Origin: Rehmannia glutinosa | Taxonomy: Eukaryota > Streptophyta > Magnoliopsida > Lamiales > Orobanchaceae | Direction: 5' to 3' | Length of the DNA stretch: 64,000 nt | Assembly (NCBI GenBank): GCA_016081115.2 | Contig: CM071933.1 | Location: 63,440,660-63,504,659, forward strand | Shown here: positions 36,101 to 47,235 of the stretch, one piece after another | How positions within the stretch are numbered: position 1 is the first letter of the stretch | Layout: each line of letters starts with the position of its first letter | The notes under the pieces: model-generated | What the model was told of the DNA's origin: nothing | Seen by the model: the letters and a program-made list of their open reading frames with translations, nothing else | The model's database searches: none | Translations under genes and position numbers: made by a program

Positions 36101-36721
36101 TGCAGGTAAATTGGGTCAGCCTGCTAGCCCGTGATGTTTTTAGTAAATTAAATATAAATGTAATTACATAAATGGAATTGTGTGAAATTTTGCCCTGATT
36201 TGTACCAAACAATCACGTAATAGCCAGTGGGATTGGAGGCGCCACTGTTCTTGGCAGGTATAACAGGTCGCTATATATTTCCTACTTGTAATCATTTAGG
36301 GCGTGTATGATTTTCATTCCAATGGAGGATCTAACCTTTTATCTAATTAAGATTATTTTTCAACTTTTTGTTGAAATTTATGGAAAAGTTAAAATATGAA
36401 AAAAATAAATATTTTTCAAGAAGCGATTACTGAAAAAAACTATTCAAGCATATTACTAATACATTTCATCGTTACTACTAATACTTTTTTGAGGGACAAC
36501 TAATACTTTTGGGGGGAAAAAGTTAATTATATTCAGGAGAACTACTAAAATACTCTACAGGGAAATACTAATATTTTTTCGAGGAACTGCTAATACTTTT
36601 TGAATGCACTGTCCCAGAATATTACAAACATGCCACCGGTGCATGAAATTACGAAAAAACCAGGGTCGGGTTGGATCAGTCTAACGGAAAAGACCTGTTA
36701 GATGGTCTGGCAGGAGTTTTG
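36100..36721 (+). mobile_element. MULE fragment with right terminal repeat
   Basis: 36470-36600 holds units of the ACTAATACTTTTT type also found in the intact MULE at 39703-42367. 36666-36721 is its right terminal repeat (GGTTGGATCAGTCTAACGG ... ATGGTCTGGCAGGAGTTTT), diverged from the intact copy. The left end was not found. It ends three bases before the start of duplicon B material. Confidence 0.65.
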
Positions 36722-36723
36722 TA

Positions 36724-37150
36724 ATTATGATATGGTAACTCTCACTTTACCCGCTAACCTTTCAATTATATCACTCTAACCTTATTACGTGATACTCATT
36801 ATTCAATTAAAATACAGGAGACTAGGAAAATAAACCTCTGTTGTAAAAATCTCTGCCTAGCCCCGATTAATCCCCACCTAGGGGCTAGGCCGCTCTTGTC
36901 CGCCTACAATATTTTTTCCGATTAGACCCGCCTAATCCCACCCACGTCTTGCCTAACCCAGCCTAGGCGATAGTCCCCAATCTGCCGCCTACCAAGCGCC
37001 TAGCGCTTTTTACAACATTAATAAACTAAATTTAATTCTTTATGATATAATTTTATAATTGATCAGAATATGAATAACAAATAGTCGCTAAATTTTGTTA
37101 CAATTTTTGACAAATATTCAATTTGGGTATCTGAATTATAATAATACATA
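36724..37150. repeat. Extra partial copy of the duplicon left end
   Basis: Matches 3176-3400 of duplicon A (TATGGTAACTCTCACT..., AATACAGGAGACTAG, TAGTCGCTAAATTTTGTTAC) and lies directly before the start of duplicon B, which carries the first part of the same sequence again at 37530-37640. This makes a local partial tandem duplication. It is interrupted by a MITE at 36836-37018. Confidence 0.8.
36836..37018. mobile_element. hAT-type MITE
   Basis: About 183 bp with inverted ends containing TGTTGTAAAAA (left) and TTTTTACAACA (right), flanked by near-identical 8-bp sequences (AAATAAAC and TAATAAAC). Duplicon A has no such insert at the matching site (3275-3285). The interior is C-rich with GCCTAG repeats. 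A relative starts at 57166. Confidence 0.75.
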
Positions 37151-37788
37151 TGTTGGACTCATTTGATCCGAACCTTATATATATGTATATATATATATAC
37201 ACATATGTATAGGAAAAAACTCTAGGGACCCTTGTCAAAAGGGGTCCTGTGCAGCGACACCACCTACACCGCCTTTGACTACATCCATTATATGGAACTT
37301 TTTGTAATTGAATGATAATTGTGTCATTTAAACCAATGACCATAATTGAATGATAATTGTGTCATTTAAACCAATGACCATTGTGAATTCTTAGCACAAT
37401 AATGCTAGAAAAGTCATGGCATATGACTGTTTTTCTTTCTTATTTTTTTTTCCCTTCTGGAAAGCATTTTGTGTCCCATGTGTTTGAACATGCTTTCTTG
37501 TCCTCATGACAGTGGCCTTTCAATTATGATAAGGTAACTCTCACTCTACCCGCTAACCTTTCTATTATATCACTCTAATCTTATTACGTGATACTCATTA
37601 TTCAATGAAAATACAGGAGACTAGAAGAATAAACTAAATTATAACATGTAGTAGTTTATTCTGCAATTTTGATTTTTGACTCAATATTTCAAATAAAGTA
37701 ATTCATGTCGAATATTTGACATAAGTCATTTAAAATAATCCCAAAAATCAAAATTTCTACCACAATAACAGAAAACAATCACCAAACA

Positions 37789-38160
37789 CTACACTAAAGT
37801 TGGAATTTTTTCGAAGCTGCTAAGGACCTTCAAAGTTGTCCAGGGCTTGACATAAACTGCAGCAAGATATTTTTGTGAAGCATTGACATCAATGGCAGAT
37901 ATTACCAGCGTGTAATATCGACCACCAAGAATCAGGACGGTTCCGTTGATCACACGTTGAAATTTCAAGTCGGTTTTGGCCAATTTATTGTGTTCAACCA
38001 CCGCGAAATTGGCGGCTTCTAGAACTTTCGGGTCATTTGGGTCGTTGATAGGCTCGATATCGAGCACTTTTCGGTCGCCGGAGGTGGCAGAGACTATGGA
38101 GGAAGCTACAAATAATGATAGAATTATAATGAAGGATAGGGAGTGAGTTTTGAGAGCCAT
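37789..38160 (-). CDS. Phytocystatin (cysteine proteinase inhibitor), copy B
   Basis: 123 residues starting at the Met that matches copy A; an in-frame ATG 39 bp upstream is not supported by copy A. Three substitutions are evident versus copy A (Ala to Ser in the signal peptide, Asp to Asn near residue 42, Asn to Lys near residue 95). Signal peptide, LEAANFAVVEHNK signature and VKPW are kept, and so is the unusual LILGG in place of QxVxG. The frame is open and mostly conservatively changed. Its 5' leader, however, is interrupted by a 1.1-kb hAT-like element between TATA box and start codon, so expression may be reduced or rerouted. Confidence 0.9.
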   Translation of the reverse strand: MALKTHSLSFIIILSLFVASSIVSATSGDRKVLDIEPINDPNDPKVLEAANFAVVEHNKLAKTDLKFQRVINGTVLILGGRYYTLVISAIDVNASQKYLAAVYVKPWTTLKVLSSFEKIPTLV

Positions 38161-38186
38161 GTGTTCTGGGATGAGTGTGTGTTGAC

Positions 38187-38802
38187 TAGGGTTGTGCACG
38201 GGACTTGGAGATTACCGAAACTGAACCGATATTCGGACCGAAAGATCTCCGAACCGAAAATATCCGTTGACTTTTTGACTTTCCCCGAACCGTACCGTAC
38301 CGAAAATATTTATGGTACGGTTCTGGAGATTTTTCAAATACCCATACCGAGAACCGTACCGAACCACTCCGAACCGAAGACCCGAATCTAGAACCGACTT
38401 TAAAGATTTATATAAATACATATACATTTTTCTATATTATTTTTATTTTGATATTGAATAAACTACAAATTATTTGAAATTTAATTGAATATAAAACATA
38501 TTTCTGAAAAAATTATAATACTGCAACTATTATGAATTTTAAAAAACTCTGATATTAATAATAGAGTAAATTATTTGAAATTGAAATTAATTAAATGATT
38601 AGTAAATTACACTTAAAAGAGAAACAAGTAATAGTACCATATTATAATAATATAAAAAAGATCATATTTTTTAATTTTTTTACCACATCACATAAATTAT
38701 AAATATAATTTTATTGATTATGTTAAGTTATTCAAGTATGAGACATTGATATTATAAATTTATACAAGTTTTTATTTCATGTTAATTTATAGAAATTATT
38801 AG

Positions 38803-38854
<52 letters not shown>

Positions 38855-39287
38855 TATATCAATAGAAGGACAATTGCCCAAATAATGGACTATTATTATA
38901 TTATAGAGGTTATTAAGTTTAGATTTTTGGATTGTGCTAGCTATTATAGTTTTAGTTTTTATTTTGAGACTATGCTAAAAAGAGACTAGAACTCTAGAAG
39001 TCTATCCGTTTGGTGATTTGATTTTTATTTTTCTATTTTTTTCCTTCCAAGTTTGTATGTTTTATTTATGACTAATCTCCGAATATCCGTCCTGAACCGA
39101 ACCGTCCCGCCCCGTCCCATTAGAACCGAATCTCCGTCCCGAACCGTCCCGAACTTTCGGTACGGTTCGGGACGGGGATTTTTTTCTATGGTTTGATTCT
39201 GGAGATTTATTTTCAGAATCTCCGAACTTCGGGACGGTTCTGGAGATTTCCAAATCTCAGGACCGTCCCGTACCGTGCACACCCCTA
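38187..39287. mobile_element. Non-autonomous hAT-like element in cystatin B leader
   Basis: 1101 bp with inverted ends TAGGGTTGTGCACGG and, reverse-complemented, TAGGGGTGTGCACGG. It is flanked by perfect 8-bp direct repeats GTGTTGAC (38179-38186 and 39288-39295). Both subterminal zones are packed with short repeats around CCGAACCGTACC / CGGTACGGTTC in both orientations, typical of hAT transposase-binding regions. The centre is AT-rich with a (TA)n run at about 38810-38851. No transposase ORF. Absent from copy A. Confidence 0.92.
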
Positions 39288-39322
39288 GTGTTGACTGCTG
39301 ATGAATTGTGTGTGGGGGTTAT

Positions 39323-39334
39323 TTTATTTATAGT
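39323..39334 (-). promoter_or_regulatory. TATA box of cystatin copy B
   Basis: ACTATAAATAAA on the minus strand, identical to copy A but separated from the start codon by the 1.1-kb hAT-like insertion. Confidence 0.65.
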
Positions 39335-40039
39335 GGGTTGGCCATGGTACGTGGGGTAATTAGATTGCTGATGTGTGTGCCATTACTGTAATTTGTAATT
39401 TGCCATTAATTAGGTTGGTTTAAGGAGCATCAAATTCGATGATGTCATCATGATTTTCAAAATATGACCAATAAAATATTTACTGGATTTCGTTTTTGAT
39501 ATCTAAATTGGATAATTGTATTGCTATAATCCGATAGAATTTGGTTTCTTTTTTAACATACAGAATAATTAGTAAAAGGGCCATGGGCTTTTATTCGTAT
39601 GTTTTAAATTTAAGAAACAAAATTTGCTTTAAGTTAGTGTTGGGGACAAAAATAATATTCAATAATTTAAATATAGAATTCAATTTATATATGTTTATTT
39701 TAAACAAAAACTCCTGTTAGACCGTCTAACGGGTCAGATTTCGTTAGACGGATCTAAATCTAAATTCAAGTTAGCCACGTGCAAGCACACCGCATGGGCC
39801 GCTGTTAGCTTGGTGCTTATGACTTGGGGTGGGCCCCCACACTACATAATTCAATGCAATTTTCTCTTGGAAAATATAGTGTTCGTATTTGGGTTCTATG
39901 CATAATTTTGACCCATTCTCGTAGGCATTTTGAGTAATTAATTAGTTAGTTGCCACTTATGATTTAATTAAAATAATTTAGTTTAGGGATATCTCATTGC
40001 ACTTTTAATTAAAATAATATTAGCAATAGTGTTTGAGTA

Positions 40040-41480
40040 ATTTTCAGGGACTAACGGTATTAACAGTCCTTCTGAAAAGTATTAGTCGTCCTTCTAAAAA
40101 GTATTAGCAGTTCTTCTGAAATGTATTAGTAGTTCACTGAAGATTATTTTAGTATTTCTCTTGAACATTCTCCCGAAATGTATTAGCAATCCCTCAAAAA
40201 AGTATTAGTAGTTCCTCGAAAAAGTATTAGTAGTTCCCTGGAGAATATTTTAGAGTTTCCCTGAATATAATTAAATTTTTCTCCTGAAATGTATCAACAG
40301 TCCTTCTGAAAAGTATTAGCCGTCCTTCTAAAAAGTATTAGCAGTTCTTCTTAAATGTATTATCAGTTCCCTGAAGAGTATTTTATTATTTCTCTTGAAT
40401 ATACTCCAAAAATGTATTAGCAGTCCCTCAAAAAAGTATTAGTAGTTCCTCGAAAAAGTATTAGTAGTTTCCTGAAGAGTATTTTAGTAGTTTCCCTGAA
40501 TATAATTAAATTTTTCTCCCGAAATGTATTAACAATCCTTCTAAAAAGTATTAGTTGTCCTTCTAAAAAGTATTAACAGTTCTTCTGAAATGTATTAGTA
40601 GTTCCTTGAAGAGTATTTTAGTATTTCTCCTGAATATACTCTCGAAATGTATTAGTTGTCCCTCGGAAAAATATTAGTAGTTCCTCGAAAAAGTATTAGT
40701 AGTTCCCTAGAGAGTATTTTAGTAGTTTTCTTGAATATAATCATATTTTTCTGCCGAAATGTATTAGTTGTCCCTCGGAAAAGTATTAGTCGTCCTTCTA
40801 AAAAGTATTAGCAGTTATTCTGAAATGTATTAGTAGTTTCCTGAAGAGTATTTTAGTATTTTTCCTAAATATACTCTCTAATGTATTAGTTGTCCCTCAA
40901 AAATGTATTAGTAGTTTCTCGAAAAAGTATCAGTAGTTCCCTTAAAAGTATTTTAGTAATTTCCCTGAATATAATTAAATTTTTCTCCCAAAATGTATTA
41001 ACAGTCCTTCTGAAAAGTATTAGCCGTCCTTCTAAAAAGTATTAGCAGTTCTTCTGAAATGTATTAGTAGTTCCTTGAAGAGTTTTTTAGTATTTCTCAT
41101 GAATATACTCCTGAAATGTATTAGCAGTCCTTCGAAAAAGTATTAGTAGTTCCTCGAAAAAGTATTAGTAGTTCCTTGGAGAGGTGTTTTAGTAGTTTCT
41201 CTGAATATAATTAAATTTTTCTCCCGAAATGTATTAGTTGTCCCTCGGAAAAGTATTAGTAGTTTCTCGAAAAAGTATTAGTAGTTTCTCGAAAAAGTTT
41301 TCCGTTAAAAGTATTACTCCTCCCCATAAAATGTATTAGTAGTTACCCCTGAAAAATATTAGTTTTTTCCCTAAATGTTTTTTTTAATTCCCCTGAAAAA
41401 TATTAATTCTTCTAATAAAAAGTATTAGTTGTCCCACTGAAAAATATTAGCAGATCACCTAAAAAGTATTAGACATTTTC
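40040..41480. repeat. Minisatellite with 235-bp higher-order repeat
   Basis: Built of subunits of about 20-22 bp around AGTATTAGTAGTTCCTCGAA. Subunit variants recur in fixed order, giving a higher-order period: the phrase AAATTTTTCTCC or a close variant starts near 40270, 40507, 40742, 40976 and 41211, spacings of 234-237 bp. Shorter stretches of the same subunit lie at 36470-36600 and 46650-46920 in MULE fragments of the same family. Confidence 0.9.
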
Positions 41481-41599
41481 AGTTGTCGAATTTCATTTCA
41501 ACCACATATAGGTTGCACCACATGCATTATTGTAGAATATAATATGTAGCATTTCCTTGTAAGCAGTAATTACAACATCTAATGGTGGGGAATGACGTG

Positions 41600-41889
41600 A
41601 TGAAGACGATTCTCTCTCCGACACCATGGATATCCCCAACAGCGTCAAGATCAATGTGAAATCCAAAGTGATCGAAGTGGAACGTCCCAGGGGTAAGCTT
41701 TCCCGCAACTTCAAGCACTTGAACCTCGATTTCCAGCTGATTACTGACGAAGAAACCGGAAAGAAGAAGTTGAAGGTTGATGCTTGGTTCGGTAGGCCGA
41801 AAACCACAGCCTCCATTCACAGCGCCCTCAGCTACGTCTCCAATCTCATCAACGGCGTTACAAAAGGTTACCGCACAAAAATATTTTAA
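41600..41889 (+). pseudogene. RPL9: Captured ribosomal protein L9 (uL6) N-terminal fragment
   Basis: The large-subunit protein uL6 starts MKTILS...MDIP in plants. Here ATG AAG ACG ATT CTC TCT at 41600 is followed, after a one-base loss, by MDIPNSVKINVKSKVIEVE (from 41626), PRGKLSRNFKHLNLDFQLI, EETGKKKLKVDAWFG and SALSYVSNLINGVTKGY, about 85 residues of the roughly 194-residue family. The match stops at a likely exon end (AAAAG before GTTACC) and a stop follows at 41887. Being inside a MULE with intact target duplication, this is a transduplicated gene fragment. It cannot make L9, but it may be transcribed. Confidence 0.9.
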
Positions 41890-42378
41890 TGAGTACCGCT
41901 ATAAAAATATTTCAAACCCGTCAGACCGTCTCCAATCTTGCAGATTTCACACAAAAATATGTTTATAAGGAAACAAAACACTATAAACAATTATCGTCTT
42001 TTCAGATACTTTATTAGATCTTTTTTTTGCAATCGTTCATGTTTTTCCTCTTACCTGGCATTCCCTCTTACCTGGCATTCCCATTCTGGGAAGATTTCAC
42101 TTCTTCGTGGCAATTGATCTTGGAGTTGTTTATTATGTGAAGAAGATTTACCGAAAAGTAAATCGTGGAATCATTCACGGCGGAGGATTTTTCTAAATCG
42201 AAAAATATGAAATGGTGTAATAATAGGGTTTGTTACAGAGAGAGAAAAAAGAAGTCGAGGGATGAGAGATAGCTGCATATATTTTAACCCATATGTCTAA
42301 TACGGGTTGAGTTTGAGATCCGTCTGACGGATTAGATCCGTTAGACGGTCTAACAGGAGACTTGCTCTTTATTTTATA

Positions 42379-45300
42379 CTAGTAAAAAACACGTGTGTCG
42401 CACGTGACCCACATGACATTACTTAAATAATTATATTATTTAATAATTTTATTAATTAATCTTTAAATATTAAAAAGTGATTTATAAATAAATAAATATT
42501 AATTGAATTTAAATATAACAAAGTATTTTATATATTTTTATACTTCTTGTGCTTACTTCGTTATTCTCTCTCAGTTCTTTGATTAAAGAAATTAAAATAT
42601 AATATTACAATATAATATATATGTAAAAAAATATTGTTCCATATATTATTTTAATTCTAGTAACAAATTCTATATTTTATCATAACACTTGAACTTAAAG
42701 TTTGCAGTCTTCATGTTTCTACTGTCATAGAAATAATAAACATTAACCTAATATATAAGTTAATCTATTATTTTCATCGAGAGTCAGGTATTAAATAAAA
42801 CTATGAAAAGTGATACTCGAAATTGAGTTTTGAAACTCTAATCAATTGCACACATAATAACTTCACTTAATAAATAATTAAACCAAATATAATTTTATGA
42901 TAGAAAAATAACTAACAATTTTCACGTGTCGGTCTTTTAGTATTAAATATATTACTAATATTACTTTTTATGTTTCAAACTTATTGCAAACACTTAAGGT
43001 TTTAAAAGTTGTATAATAAACTAAAAACTAATTTAGTATTTTTAAATTTCATAAAGTTTTAGAAAGATACATCATGCTATTAGAGTTTGTATTTGCAATT
43101 GAATTTGACTATTTTGGTCAATATTAGAATTTGTATAGTTAGTGAATTTTGTAAGACGTATAGTCAAGAAAATAGCAATTATTCTTAGTATACTAAAACT
43201 AATCTACATTTGTTTGAAGAGAATGTACATTTAAAATTGATCTATTTTAATCTTGTTTATAAAATCATATTATTTATTATAAAATATAATTATCAATCCA
43301 TTTTTAGTGCCATTATTGCGAAAAAGGTACATAGTACTTTAACCACTGTTTAAAATTTTATTGAATTTTTGATCAAATAAGAAATATAGTTGCCAAAAAT
43401 TTAGATATCAAGTTGTTAAAAGCCCCTTAGCTATTCTTTTATGCCTCCTTATGCCCAAGAGAATTCATATTACGTAGCACTAATCATGGTCACTTCACTC
43501 TAATTTATTTTTGTATGGTTTAACAAAGTAACTTTGATACATAAATAGTATTTTGAATATTATATATTGACACCTGAATTAACATGTAATTTAAGAAATA
43601 TAGAACTTTGACATAGATATCAAATATTTCATATTAAATAAGTCCATTTCATTTATTTATCTTAATACAATTTCACATACATAGTGACTTTTCATTTCTG
43701 ATTCTAGTTTCAATTTTTTCATAATATTTCATTTTATAAAAATAAGAATAATTTGTACCAAATTTTATAATAATTATTTTTGTTCTTGAATCTTTATAAG
43801 TCATAAAGATGTACTTTTATAATGAACTGGTATTTTACCCAAAATATCAAATTATACATATTGTGAAAGTCATTTATTTTTTTTTTAGAATTTCCAGCTA
43901 TGACACACACATTTTATTTTAACTATTTACTTTTATTCTTTCAACTTTTTATAATATGTTCATTTGGTTTAATCCTGAACTATCTATATTAAATTAACCC
44001 TTAAAATTATTTTGGCCAATCTCAACTCAATAATGTCAAATATAACTTTTTTTTTAAAAATTATTTTTATTCTTAGTTTTCACTTTAATTTGTTATAATT
44101 ATTTAATTTAATTAGTTTGTTATGAATGTTATTAGTATTTGGATTAACATACAATTTAAGTAATATACCAAATTCTCAACAAATGTTAACTTTTTATATG
44201 TTAAATGAGTTTATTTGTTTTTTCCGTTTGCGTATCACATATGATCTTTTAGACTTAATCCGATTTAAGCTTATGTTTCACTATTTCACATCATTTCATA
44301 AAAATTTGATTATTTTGGTACATGCTTTTATTATAAATATAAATCATACTGATATCTTAAACTTATAGTCTTTTAAGGGTGTGATTTTCAAACGACATTC
44401 AGGTTTTATCATAAATATCAATTTAATACATATGGGTTTTTTTTATTAAGTTTTCCTTATGACTTTCTATATAAATATATTTATACACAATTGTTAATAT
44501 TTTTTTGCACTTGCTCTTTATTTTGTAGGAAATAAAACAATTAAAATATTGAAATCATAACATATTAAAAAAATAATAAATTAGAAACTAAAATTTATTT
44601 TGTAAGATATAAAAATTAAATAAAAGTAATATTAACACATATAGTTAGAATTTAAAAGGTACATTGTTTTGTTGCGACAAAATTGTTTTGGTCCTTATTC
44701 TCTTTTGTTTTCATGTTAATTTCATTCCTTTTATTTTATAATTTTTATTTTACTGATATGGCCAATTAAAAAAAATATATTTGGGATATAAATAAAAATA
44801 ACATAAGAAACTCTCTTTTTTCAATATTATTTATTTAACAACCATAAATAAAATTAATTTTAAACATTACATATTACTAATTGAAGGAGTTTTCCGACCA
44901 TGGAGGAATTATGTATTTTCTCTACTTTTTATTTAATATCAAAACCACTAAAATATTTTTTACTTTTTCTTCCTTATCATATCTATTGTATTTTGATATG
45001 TTACTTATAAATTATAATAGACAAATTTAATTATTGAAAAAATTCAAAAGAGTATAGAAATACACAATTTTTCATCATACTAACCTTTAAATAATTAAAA
45101 TTCTCTTCTATAACGATATATGTTTAGAACATATGGTTGACGATTTATTGAAACCAAATTTAATTTGAAAATAATTTTATAATAAATTTAAAGTATTCTT
45201 AGTATTATGATTAAAAAAATATATTTTCGATTTTTTGAAAGAAAAAAAAAGGGTATAAGTGAATATTTTAGAAAGGTTTAAATAAATAACAAAACTATAA

Positions 45301-46178
45301 GAAAACATAAATTCTTAATTCTACACAGTGCTGAACTTTATAAGGTTAAAAATTTCTCATGCGAAATCCTTATATATGCTTATGACATATGGTTAGAATG
45401 CTCTCAAAATGTAGTTTAATATGAAACTATTATTTCAATATTCATAATATAAAAAGAGTTATAGATGAAGGAATAATACTTTTTATTTTTTGTTACCATA
45501 TCTATTGTATGATATGTTTTTTATAAATTATAGTAGACATATTTAATTATTAAAAAAATTCAAAAGAATATAAGAAATACGCAAATTTTCATCATACTAA
45601 ACTTTAAACAATTCAAATTCTCTTCTATAACAATATATGTTTAGAATATGGTTGAAAATTTATTGAAACAAAATTTAATTTGAAAATAATTTTATAAGAA
45701 ATTTAAAATATTCTTAGTGCTATGATTAAAAAAAAATATTTTCGGTTTTTTGAAAGAAAAAAATGGGTATAAATGAATATTTTAAAAACATTTAAATAAA
45801 TAACAAAACTATAAAAAAAACATAAATTCTAAATTCTACATGGTATCTTAAATAAATAACAAAACAATAAAAACTATAAGGTTGAACATTTCTCATTTGA
45901 AATCCTTATATATGCTTATGACATATGATTAAAAATCTCTCAAAATGTAGTTTAATATGAAACTAATATTATTTCAATATTCATAATATTTTAAGAGTTA
46001 TAGATGAAGTTATAATACTTTTGATTTCTAGAATATAAAAGGTTGCTTCTCTTGTAATTGAACAAATAGAAGCAAAATAAATATCCACTTATTTAGTTGC
46101 CCATTTTACCATGTCAAATGAATATTTTTGTCAAATCAAAAATTCCAAGAAACATTCACACTTTTAAGATAGTATAGA
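42379..46178 (-). mobile_element. Non-autonomous Helitron (copy B)
   Basis: Same element as 4594-8377, with the same CTAG end, hairpin and TCTATACTAT start, about 3.8 kb. The Pack-MULE sits 11 bp outside its CTAG end. The internal tandem duplication is at about 44960-46030. No coding capacity was recognised; the ORF at 44126-44368 is compositional. Confidence 0.8.
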
Positions 46179-46629
46179 TTAATTGCGGAATGGGCTCTCA
46201 ATAATTAAACCGACCCAAAAGAGTCTGGGTTTGGCCCATCGACCGTTTTCTCCTACATGGACTGGCCCATAGGCCAAATTCTCCTACACGGCCCATGGGG
46301 CCAATCTTCCAGGTATAAAAAGGTTCCTATTATCTGTAATTAAATTAATTCATAATCGTCCTACACAATTATTATACCGTATTCGTTTACTATTTATTCT
46401 CTCGTTCACCATGCTGACTTGAGCATCGGAGAGACCCCCCTAACGTTTTTGTACGTGTGCAAGAAAGTTCCCAGTCAAAGGATTTTCCTGCTCTCGGAGA
46501 AGATGACTTGAAGACTTTCCCCTTTCGGGAAGAGGATTTCGGTCAACCCAGTTGACTTGGAGAAATTTGGCCTAAAAAGTAGCATCCTTTTAGTGTCGTT
46601 TATGGGAACAACAAAAGCACACGAACACG
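46179..46629 (+). mobile_element. Tat-like LTR/PBS remnant (copy B)
   Basis: Counterpart of 8378-8913, with the TATA region GGTATAAAAAGG (about 46313), the leader CATGCTGACTTGAGCATCGG and the decayed primer binding site near 46590. It is shortened in the leader relative to copy A and stops where MULE-like sequence begins. Confidence 0.65.
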
Positions 46630-47052
46630 GGAAAAAACAACATCCTTTTCCGAGGGGTTGCTAATATTTTTCACGGGAAAAACTAATACTTTTGAGGGTT
46701 GGCTAATAGTACATCACTGTATAATACTTTTCAAGGGGACAATTAACACATTTTAGGTGGATTACTAATACTTTTGAGGGAAAAAATCAATATTTTTCAT
46801 TAAGGCTACTAAAAATATTGTTTAAGGGGATTACTAATACTTTTCAGATATACTACTAATACTTTTTAAATGTACTACTAATACTTTTCAGGAGAAACAT
46901 TAATACTTTTAACAACCCCTAATATTACAAAAATGTCACCAGTTCAGAGCAAAAATGCAACCAGTGCATGAAATTACAACAAAACCCGGGTCGGGTTGGA
47001 TCCGTCTAACGCAAAAGATCCGTTAGATGGCCTAACCCAAGTTCTTTTCTAA
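46630..47052 (+). mobile_element. MULE fragment with right terminal repeat
   Basis: Carries subunits like TACTAATACTTTT (46650-46920) and ends in a terminal repeat (GGTTGGATCCGTCTAACG ... GATCCGTTAGATGG), related to the right end of the intact MULE and to 36666-36721. The left half is missing. No target duplication was found. Confidence 0.65.
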
Positions 47053-47235
47053 CAGTTAAATAACTAGTCCGAGAAGTTAGATCGCATGTATTATAAATCC
47101 TTTTAATTTTAAAAACTATTTAGAAGCTAATAGCTGAATTTCTAGTCCACAGCAAACAAAGGAAACGGAACATTCAGTGGCAACAACACCAACTGAAGCT
47201 ACTGAGAAGTCAAGCCTTTACTCATGTTCTCATTC

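Larger units (their letters stand above)
39703..42367 (+). mobile_element. Pack-MULE carrying a ribosomal L9 fragment
   Basis: 2665 bp with terminal inverted repeats of about 50 bp sharing CTCCTGTTAGACCGTCTAACGG. It is flanked by perfect 9-bp target repeats TTTATTTTA (39694-39702 and 42368-42376). Duplicon A has a single TTTATTTTA at the matching site (4585-4593), so the insertion is exactly defined. The 9-bp duplication and long TIRs mark a Mutator-like element. It has no transposase. The interior consists of a minisatellite (40040-41480), a captured RPL9 coding fragment (41600-41889) and a unique segment with a leader-like stretch. Confidence 0.93.
37151..46629. repeat. Duplicon B (second cystatin-Helitron block, with later insertions)
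   Basis: Collinear with 2841-8913. Differences are a deletion of about 350 bp near 37640 relative to copy A, a 1.1-kb hAT-like insertion at 38187, a 2.67-kb MULE at 39703, and small changes. A TA-dinucleotide run is expanded at 37177-37204. The copy ends within the Tat-like LTR/PBS region, shortly after the decayed primer binding site near 46590. Confidence 0.92.

Noticed and set aside
37789..38199. Upstream in-frame ATG at 38199 as the start of cystatin B
   Set aside because: It would add 13 polar residues before the signal peptide and has no counterpart in copy A; the Met at 38160 matches the family start.
38810..38851. AT repeat as a possible CRISPR or regulatory array
   Set aside because: A plain (TA)n microsatellite inside a hAT-like element, with no spacers. 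The same holds for the runs at 37177, 54989, 55386 and 56468.
40040..41480. Tandem array as a CRISPR or centromeric satellite
   Set aside because: Repeats are contiguous without unique spacers and are contained within the TIRs of one MULE, so it is an internal minisatellite.
36666..47052. Whole duplicon B as the cargo of one giant Pack-MULE
   Set aside because: Both bracketing terminal repeats have the same (right-end) orientation instead of being inverted, so they cannot be the two ends of one element.
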